From Ehretia macrophylla (taxonomy: Eukaryota > Streptophyta > Magnoliopsida > Boraginales > Ehretiaceae): a DNA stretch of 64,000 nt. Location of the stretch: the NCBI GenBank assembly GCA_037974665.1, contig CM075771.1, positions 15,907,425 through 15,971,424 of the forward strand, read 5' to 3'. The notes under the pieces are model-generated. The model did no database searches. It had not been told where the DNA came from and saw only the letters and a program-made list of their open reading frames with translations. A program made the position numbers and the translations under genes. The stretch's first letter is position 1, and each line of letters starts with the position of its first letter. Of the stretch, positions 57,009 to 64,000 are shown piece by piece.

Positions 57009-57127
57009 TAGTACGATCATACCAGCACTAATGCATCGGATCTCATCAGAACTCCGAAGTTAAGCACGCTTGGGCAAGAATAGTACTAGGATGGGTAACA
57101 CCGTGAGAAGTCCTCGTGTTGCACCCC
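57009..57127 (+). rRNA. 5S rRNA gene, copy 77
   Basis: Starts TAG. G5A, C28T, C35T, G58A, T59C, G68A, G72A, G89A, C92A, C95G and G98A. Confidence 0.93.
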
Positions 57128-57541
57128 CATTTTTGTTATGTTTTTTTGCCTCGTTCAGGCGTGCCAATATGCTTTATCCCTCACATTTCTATTATCGAGT
57201 ACCACGGCATCTTGGGCAAGAAAACGTCACTTCACGTAGAGGCTGGGACCGCAAACCGAGGGTGTGGGGCCTGTGACCAGGTCTCTGTCACTTCGGTGCG
57301 CTTAACTTTTGATCTGTAACGAGTTATGCCGCGCACAACATACTGTTGGAAAGCTCTCTAAGAGCTCTACGACTGGGGCAGCAAGCCTACTCGATTGCGT
57401 CTATTTTTGGAGCCAAAAATTGAACATTTTCATCTGTTTCAGGCCACTTTTCTTTCTTTTTGCACTGTTTCTTCATCTCGAATCGTTCGTCGTGAGCCAC
57501 GAAAAGGACGACACATAAGAGCTTTGCGCCCTCAACATGAC

Positions 57542-57660
57542 AAATGCAATCATACTAGCACTAATGCACCGAATCCCTTCAGAAGTTCAAAGTTAAGCAT
57601 GCTTGGGTAAGAGTAGTACTAGGATGGGTGAACCCTTGGGAAGTCCTCGCGTTCCACCCC
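57542..57660 (+). rRNA. 5S rRNA gene, copy 78
   Basis: Starts AAATGC. G7A, C15T, G31A, A37T, AGTTCAAA at nt 43-50, G58A, C67T, G68A, C91A and G113C. Confidence 0.92.
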
Positions 57661-58072
57661 CCCTTTTCGTTTTGTTTTTTAGCCTCGTTCAGGCTTGCCA
57701 AGACAGTTTATCCATCACATTTCTATTATCGAGTCCCACAACATCTTGGGAAAGACAACTTCATTTCGCGTAGAGGCCGGGACCGCAAACTGAGGGCGTG
57801 GGGCTTGTGACCAGGTCTCCGTCGTTCCGGTGCCCATAACTTTTGATCTGTAAGGAGTTATGCGGCGCACAACATAACATTGGAAAGCTCTCCGGGAGCT
57901 TTACGACTGGGGCAGCAAACTTGCTCGGCTGCACCAGTTTTCGGAGCCCAAATTTGAACATTTTCATCAGGTTCAGGCCACTTTTCTTATTTGCATTATT
58001 TCTTCGTCCTGGATTGTTCGTCGTGAGTCGGGAAAGGGACGACACATAAGGGCTTTGCTCCTTCAAAATGAC

Positions 58073-58191
58073 AGGTACGATCATACCAGCACTAATGCAC
58101 CAAATCCCATAAGAACTCCGAAGTTAAGCGTGCTTGGACGAGAGTAGTGGAAGAATGGGTGACCACTTGGGAAGTCCTCGTATTGCACCCC
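58073..58191 (+). rRNA. 5S rRNA gene, copy 79
   Basis: +1 is A. G5A, G30A, G31A, C39A, G66A, GGAAGAATGG at nt 77-86, C93A, C95T and G110A. Confidence 0.92.
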
Positions 58192-58604
58192 CCTTTTCAT
58201 TTTCTTTTTTTGCCCCGTTCAGGCTTAACAAGATACTTTATCCATCACATTTCTATTATCGAGTCCCACGGTATCTTGGGCAAGACAACTTCTCCTCGTG
58301 TAGAGTCTGGGACCGCAAACTGAGGGCATGGGGCCTGTGACCAGGTCTCCGTCACTTCGGTGCCGTTAACATTTGATCCATAAGGAGTTATGCGATGCAC
58401 AGCATACTGTTGGAAAGCTCTCTGAGAGCTCTACGACGTGGGCAGGAAGCCTGCTCAGCTGCGCCAATTTTTGGAGCCCAAAATTGAACATTTTCATCAG
58501 TTCCGGGCTACTTTTTTTCTTTTTGCGCTGTTTCTTCGTCCTGGAGGGTTCGTCGTGAGCCGCGAAAAGGACAACACATAATGGCTTTGCGCCGTCAACA
58601 TGAT

Positions 58605-58723
58605 AGGTGCGATCATACCAGCCATAAAGCACCGGATCCCATCAGAACTCTGAAGTTAAGCGTGCTTGGGCGAGAGTGGTACTAGGATGGGTGACCCACT
58701 GGGAAGCCCTCGTGTTGCACCCC
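58605..58723 (+). rRNA. 5S rRNA gene, copy 80
   Basis: -1/+1 is TA. CCA at nt 18-20, T24A, C47T, A74G, C94A and T103C. Box A and box C core are intact. Confidence 0.94.
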
Positions 58724-59131
58724 CCCTTTTCGTAATGTTTTTTGGCCCCGTTCAGGCTTGCCAATTTGATTTTTCCTTCACATTTCTATTATCGAGTCCC
58801 ACGGCATCTTGGGCAAGACAACTTCACTTCGCGAAGGGCCCGCAAACCGAGGGCGTGGGGCCTTTGACCAGGTCTCTGTCGCTCCAGTGCCCATAACTTT
58901 TGATCTGTAAGGAGTTATGAGCCGCACAGCATGCCGTTGGAAAGCTCTCTGAGAGCTCTACGATGTGGGTGGCAAGCCTACTCGAATGTGCCTATTTTTG
59001 GTGCCCAAAATCGAACATTTTCATTTGTTGCTCACCACTATTCTTCTTTTTGCACTGTTTCTTCATCCCAGATAGTTCGTTGTGAGTTGCGAAAAGGACG
59101 ACACATACGGGCTTTGCGACCTCAACATGAC

Positions 59132-59250
59132 AGGTACTATCATATCAGCACTAATGCACCGAATCCCATCAGAACTCTAAAGTCAAACGTGCTTGGGCGA
59201 GAGTAGTACTAGGATGGGTAACCCACTAGGAAGTCCTCGTGTTGCACCCC
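59132..59250 (+). rRNA. 5S rRNA gene, copy 81
   Basis: +1 is A. G5A, G7T, C14T, G31A, C47T, G48A, T53C, G56A, G89A, C94A and G97A. Confidence 0.93.
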
Positions 59251-59641
59251 CCTTTTCGTTCTGTTTTTTTGCCCCGTTTAGGCTTGCCAATTTGCTTTAT
59301 CCTTCACATATCTATTATCGAGCCCCATGGCATCTTGGGCAAGACAACTTCACTTCACGTAGAGGCCGTAATCGCAAACCGAGGACATGGGGCCTGTGAC
59401 CAAGTCTCCGCCGCTCTGGTGCCCATAACTTTTGATCCATAAGGAGTTATGCGGCGCACAACATACTGTTGGAAAGCTCTCTTAGAGCTCTACGATTGGG
59501 GCAGCCAGCCTGCTCGACTACGCCAGTTTTTGGAGCCCAAAATCGAATGCTTTCTACTTTTTGCGTTGTTTCTTCATCCCGGATCATTTGTCGTGAGCCG
59601 CAAAAAGATGACCTATAAGGGCTTTGCGGCCTCAACATGAC

Positions 59642-59760
59642 GGGTGCGATCATACGAGCTCTAATGCACCGGATCCTACCAGAACTACGAAGTTAATCGT
59701 GCTTGGGCGAGAGTAGTACTAAGATAGGTGACCCCTTAGGACGTCCTTGTGTTGCACCCC
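59642..59760 (+). rRNA. 5S rRNA gene, copy 82
   Basis: C15G, A19T, C36T, T38C, C46A, G56T, G81A, G85A, C95T, G97A, A101C and C107T. Confidence 0.93.
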
Positions 59761-60173
59761 ACCTTTCATTTTCTTCTTTTGCCCTGTTAAAGCTTGCCAA
59801 GATGCTTTATTCATCACATTTCTATTATTGAGTCCCATGGCATCTTGGGCAAGACTACTTCACTTAGCGTAGAGGTTGGGATTGCAAATCGAGGGCGTGG
59901 GGCGTGTGACTAGGTCTCCGTCACTCCGGTGCCCATAACTTTTGATCTGTAAGGAGTTATATGGCACACACCATACCGTTGGAAAGCTCTCTGAGAGCTC
60001 TACGACGGGGGCAGTAAGCCTACGCGGCTGCACCTATTTTTAGAGCCCAAAATTGAGCGTTTTCATCAGTTTCAGGCTATTTTTCTTCTTTTTACTCTGT
60101 TTCTTCTTCCCGGATCGTTCGTCATGATGCGTGAAAAGGACGACACATAAGGGCTTTGCGCCTTCAACATGAC

Positions 60174-60292
60174 GAGTACGATCATACCAGTACTAGTGCA
60201 CCAAATCGCATCAGAACTACGAAGTTTAGCTTGCTTGGGCGAGAGTAGTACTAGGATGGGTGACCCCCTGGGAAGTCCTCGTGTTGCACCCC
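60174..60292 (+). rRNA. 5S rRNA gene, copy 83 (conversion twin of copy 52)
   Basis: Same mosaic as copy 52 at 43952: ten changes before nt 60, consensus afterwards, and the odd upstream GATGCGTGAAAAGG. The downstream and further upstream spacers differ from copy 52. Confidence 0.94.
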
Positions 60293-60706
60293 CCTTTTCG
60301 TTTTGTTTTTTTTGTCTCGTTCATGCTTGCCCAGATGCTTTATCCATCACATTTCTATTATCGAGTCAGAAGGCTTCTTGGGTAGGACAACTTCACTTCG
60401 TGTTGAGGCTGGTACCGCAACCCCAGGGCGTGGGGCCTATGACCAGGCCTCCGTCGCTCCAGTGCCCATAACTTTTGATCCGTATGGAGTTAGGTGGCGC
60501 ACAGCATACCGTTGGAAAGCTCTCTAAGAACTCTACGTCGAGGGAAGCAAGCCTGCTCAACTGTTACTCTTTTCGGAGCCCAAAATAAAACGTTTTCATC
60601 AGTGTTGGGCCACTTTTCTTCTTTTTGCAATCTTTCTTCTTCCCGAATCGTTCGTCGTGAGCCGCGAAACGGACGACAAATAAAAGCTTTGCGCCCTCAA
60701 CATGAC

Positions 60707-60825
60707 GGGTGCGATCATACCATCACTAATGCAACGGATCCCATCAGAACTCTGAAGTTAAGCGTGCTTGGGCAAGAGTAGTACTACGACGGATGACTCC
60801 CAAGGAAGTCCTCGTGTTGCACCCC
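60707..60825 (+). rRNA. 5S rRNA gene, copy 84
   Basis: G17T, C28A, C47T, G68A, G81C, T84C, G87A, C92T and AA at nt 96-97. Box A is intact. The upstream site reads AAATAAAAGC. Confidence 0.93.
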
Positions 60826-61238
60826 CCTTGTCGTTTTGTTTTTGTGCCCCATTCGGGCTTGCCAAAATGCTTTAACCATCACATTTTTATTATCGAGTCC
60901 CACGGCATCATAGGCAAGACAACTTCGCTTCGCGTAGATGCCGTAATCGAAAACAGAGGACATGGGGCCTGTGACCAAGTCTCCGCCGCTCTGGTGCCCA
61001 TAACTTTTGATCCATAAGGAGTTATGCGGCGCACAATATACTGTTCGAAAGCTCTCTTAGAGCTCTACGATTGGGGTAGCCAGCCTACTCGGCTACGCCA
61101 GTTTTTGGAGCCCAAAATCGAACGCCTTCTACGGTTTTTGGGCACTTTTCTACTTTTTGCGTTGTTTCTTCATCTCGGATCATTTGTTGTGAGCTGCAAA
61201 AAGGATGACACAAAAGGGCTTTGCGCCCTCAACATGAC

Positions 61239-61357
61239 GGGTGCAATCATACCAACACTAATGCACCGGATCCCATCAAAACTATGAAGTTAAACGTGCT
61301 TGGGCGAGAGTCGTACTCGAATGGGTGACCCCTTACGACGTCCTTGTGTTGCACCCC
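61239..61357 (+). rRNA. 5S rRNA gene, copy 85
   Basis: G7A, G17A, G41A, C46A, C47T, G56A, A74C, A80C, G82A, C95T and A101C. Upstream CAAAAGG replaces CATAAGG. Confidence 0.92.
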
Positions 61358-61770
61358 TCTTTTTCGTTTTGTTTTTTTTCCCCGTTCAAGCTTGCCAAGA
61401 TTCTTTATCCGTCGTATTTCTATTATCGAGTCCCACGGCATCTTGGGCAAGACAACTGCGCTTCGCGTAGAGGCTGGGCTCGCAAATCGAGGGCGTGGGG
61501 CGTGTGACTAGGTGTCCGTCACTCCGGTGCCCATAACTTTTGATCCGTAAGGAGTTATGCGGTGCACAACATACCGTTGGAAAGCTCTCTCAGAGCTCTA
61601 CGACGAGGACAGCAGCCTGCTCTGCTACACATATTTTTGGAGCCTAAAATCGAACATTTTCATCAGTTTCGGGCCAATTTTATTCTCTTTGCACTTTTTC
61701 TTCCTCCCGGATCGTTCGTCGTGAGACGCAAAAAGGACGACACATAAGGGCTTTGCGCCTTCAGCATGAC

Positions 61771-61888
61771 GGGTACGATCATACCAGTACTAATGAACCA
61801 GATCCCATCAAAACTCCAAAGTTAAGCGTGCTTGGGTGAGAGTAGTACTAGGATGGGTGACCCCTGGGAAGTCCTCGTGTTGCACCCC
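61771..61888 (+). rRNA. 5S rRNA gene, copy 86
   Basis: 118 nt, one C lost in GACCCCTGGG. G5A, C18T, C26A, G30A, G41A, G48A and C67T. Box A is otherwise intact. Confidence 0.94.
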
Positions 61889-62302
61889 CCTTTTCGTTTT
61901 GTTTTTTTTGTCTCGTTTAGGCTTGCCCAGATGCTTTATCCATCACATTTCTATTATCAAGTCAGAAGGCTTATTGGGCAGGACAACTTCACTTCGCGTT
62001 GAGGCTGGTACCGCAAACCCAGGGCGTGGGGCCTGTGACCAGGCCTCCGTCGCTCCGGTGCCCATAACTTTTGATCCGTATGGAGTTATGTGGCGCACAA
62101 CATACCGTTGGAAAGCTCTCTAAGAACTCTACGTCAAGGGAAGCAAGCCTGCTCAACTGTGCCTCTTTTTGGAGCCCAAAATTGAACATTTTCATCAGTT
62201 TCGGGCTACTTTTCTTCTTTTTGCACTGTTTCTTCGTCCCAGATCGTTCGTCGTGAGCCGCGGAAAAGATGACACATAAAGGCTTTGTGCCCTCAACATG
62301 AC

Positions 62303-62420
62303 AGGTGTGAACATACCAACACTAATTGATCGGATCCCAACAGAACTCTGAAGTTAAGCGTGCTTGGGAAGAGTAGAACTAGGATGGGTGACCCACTAGG
62401 AAGTCCTCGTGTTTCACCCC
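62303..62420 (+). rRNA. 5S rRNA gene, copy 87
   Basis: 118 nt, a base lost in TTGGGAAGAGTAG at the intermediate element. +1 is A. C6T, T9A, G17A, TTGATCG at nt 24-30, T38A, C47T, T76A and C94A. The upstream spacer matches that of copy 5. Confidence 0.91.
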
Positions 62421-62832
62421 CCTTTTCGTTCTATTTTTTTGCCCCGTTTAGGCTTGCCAATTTGCTTTATCCTTCATATATCTATTATCGAGCCCCATGG
62501 CATCTTGGGCAAGACAACTTCACTTCACGTAGAGGCCGTAATCGCAAACCGAGGACATGGGGCCTGCGACAGAGTCTCCGCCGCTCTGGTGCCCATAACT
62601 TTTGATCCATAAGGAGTTATGCGGCGCACAACATACTGTTGGAAAGCTCTCTTAGAGCTCTACGATTGGGGTAGCCAGCTTGCTCGGCTACGCCAGTTTT
62701 TGGAGCCCAAAATCGAACGCCTTCTACGGTTTTTGGGTACTTTTCTACTTTTTGCGTTGTTTCTTCATCTCGGATCATTTGTCGTGAGCCACAAAAAGAA
62801 CGACACAAAAGGGCTTTGTGCCCCAACATGAC

Positions 62833-62951
62833 GGGTGCGATCATACCATCAGTAATGAACCGGATCCCATCAGAACTACAAACTTAAACGTGCTTGGGCG
62901 AGAGTAGTACTAGGATGGGTGGCCCCTTGGGAAGTCCTCGTGTTGTACCCC
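62833..62951 (+). rRNA. 5S rRNA gene, copy 88
   Basis: G17T, C20G, C26A, C46A, G48A, G51C, G56A, A90G, C95T and C114T. Upstream CAAAAGG as in copy 85. Confidence 0.93.
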
Positions 62952-63362
62952 CCTTTTCATTTTGTTGTTGTGCTTTGTTCATGCTTGACAAGATGCTTTA
63001 TTCATCACATTTCTATTATCGAGTCCCACGGCATCTTGGACAAGACAATTTCGCTTCGCGTAGAGGTTAGGACCGCAAATCGAGGGCGTGGGCGTGTGAC
63101 TAGGTCTCCGTCACTCCGGTGCCCATAACTTTTGATCCGTAAGGAGTTATGCGGCGCACAACATACCGTTGGAAAGCTCTCTCAGAGCTCTATAACGAGG
63201 ACAGCAGCCTGCTCGGCTACATATATTTTTGGAGCCCAAAATCAAATATTTTCATCATTTTCGGGCCACTTTTCTACTTTTTGCATTGTTTTTTCATCCC
63301 AGATTGTTCGTCGTGAGCCGCGAAAAGGACGACACATAAGGGCTTTGCGCCCTCAACATGAC

Positions 63363-63481
63363 GAGTACGATCATACCAGTACTAGTGCACCAAATCGCAT
63401 CAGAACTCTGCAGTTAAGCGCGCTTGGGCGAGAGTAGTACTACGATGGGTGTTCCCTTGGGAAGTCCTCGTGTTGCACCCC
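63363..63481 (+). rRNA. 5S rRNA gene, copy 89 (partial mosaic)
   Basis: The first 45 nt equal copies 52 and 83 (G2A, G5A, C18T, A23G, G30A, G31A, C35G), then the sequence changes: C47T, A49C, T59C, G81C, A90T, C91T. A conversion tract seems to end near nt 46. Confidence 0.93.
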
Positions 63482-63893
63482 CCATTTCGTCTTATTTTTT
63501 TGCTCGTTCAGGCTTGCCCAGATGCTTTATCCATCATATTTCTATTATTGAGTAAGAAAGCTTCTTGGGCAGGACAACTTCACTTCGCGTTGAGGCTGGT
63601 ACCGCAAACCGAGGGAGTGGGGCCTGTGACCAGGTCTCCGTTGCTCCGGTGCCCATAACTTTTGATCAGTAAGGAGTTATGTGGCGCACAACATACTGTT
63701 GGAAAGCTCTCCGAGATCTCTACGTTGGGGGAAAAATGCCTGCTCAACAACGCCTATTTTCGGAGCCCAAAATTGAACATTTTCATCAGTTTCGGGCTAC
63801 TTTTCTTCTTTTTGCACTGTTTCTTCGTCCCAGATCGTTCGTCGTGAGCCGCGAAAATGACGACAAATAAAGGCTTTGCACCCCCAACATGAC

Positions 63894-64000
63894 GAGTGCG
63901 ATCATACCAACACTAATGCACCGGATCCCATCAGAACTCCTAAGTTTAGCGTGCTTGGGTAAGAGTAGAACTAGGATGGGTGACCCCCTGGGAAGTTCTT
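63894..64000 (+). rRNA. 5S rRNA gene, copy 90 (cut by window edge)
   Basis: 107 nt visible, so about 12 nt lie outside. G2A, G17A, G48T, A54T, C67T, G68A and T76A; box C is intact. Confidence 0.92.

Larger units (their letters stand above)
33243..64000 (+). repeat. 5S rDNA tandem array, block 3 (copies 32-90)
   Basis: 59 gene copies in unbroken tandem order. Most units are 527-537 bp; short ones are 434 bp (after 39857 and 41909), 468 bp (after 46560 and 49647), 485 bp (after 43952) and 493 bp (after 47028). Several multi-unit duplications lie inside and are listed separately. Every stretch between genes is spacer of the type described for block 1; I see no other gene. Confidence 0.97.
59130..64000 (+). 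repeat. Three-unit higher-order repeat, three copies
   Basis: Gene trios 59132/59642/60174, 60707/61239/61771 and 62303/62833/63363 repeat every 1575-1597 bp; 63894 starts a fourth copy cut by the window. Each trio has GCCGTAATCG in the first spacer (59365, 60940, 62535), GCCAGTTTTTGGAGCCC before the second gene, and GCCCAGATGCTTTATCC with GAGTCAGAAGG-like sequence after the third gene (60330, 61927, 63517). Confidence 0.9.

Noticed and set aside
1212-64000. CRISPR-like regular repeat
   Set aside because: The period is about 530 bp, repeats are 5S genes and spacers are themselves homologous. This is rDNA, not CRISPR.
33243-64000. tRNA or other small RNA genes in the spacers
   Set aside because: I found no cloverleaf-like arrangement with T-loop and anticodon stem; repeated hairpins are the AGCTCT palindrome only.

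Overview
The window is nuclear DNA from a land plant, most likely a seed plant. It is dominated by a tandem 5S rRNA gene array on the + strand. I count 90 gene copies from about 1.47 kb to the right edge. Each unit is normally 528-538 bp: a ~119-nt gene, a T-rich termination stretch and a ~410-bp spacer. The species cannot be named from the sequence. The plant assignment rests on the 5S sequence itself and on the chromovirus-type Ty3/gypsy element inserted in the array.

Layout. 1-1211: 3' part of an LTR cut by the window edge and joined to 5S spacer at a 5-bp microhomology. 1212-16424: 5S copies 1-28 and the first 76 nt of copy 29. 16425-28401: a complete 12-kb Tekay/Del-like chromovirus with two ~3.6-kb LTRs, coding on the - strand, inserted inside copy 29 with a 5-bp target duplication. 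28402-29684: rest of copy 29, then copies 30 and 31. 29685-33242: a solo LTR of the same family in a 5S spacer. 33243-64000: copies 32-90, the last cut by the window edge.

There are no protein-coding host genes. The only real coding sequence is the dead gag-pol of the retrotransposon (24565 to 20054). It is one continuous frame with nine internal stop codons and no frameshift. Gag, two zinc knuckles, protease, reverse transcriptase, RNase H, DD35E integrase and a chromodomain-type tail are all recognisable. PBS and polypurine tract are present.

The 5S array itself is the unusual part. By my reading no copy matches the majority consensus; the nearest differs at four positions and most at six or more. 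The CpG spanning -1/+1 of the gene is intact in only 41 of 90 copies. In 32 it has become CA or TG, the pattern left by methyl-CpG decay. Two copies carry the same 32-nt internal deletion, one has lost its 3' end and one is split by the retrotransposon. Several multi-unit duplications (2, 3, 4 and 6 units long) and a ~190-bp tract shared over 16 kb show that the array evolved by segmental duplication and patchy conversion rather than uniform homogenisation. I read it as an old, probably methylated and largely inactive 5S locus.

Numbering for the 5S entries: nt 1 is the first G of the consensus start GGGTGCGATC and nt 119 ends the consensus TTGCACCCC. The plant 5S internal promoter is taken as box A nt 50-64, intermediate element nt 67-72 and box C nt 80-97. 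A note such as G56A means consensus G replaced by A.
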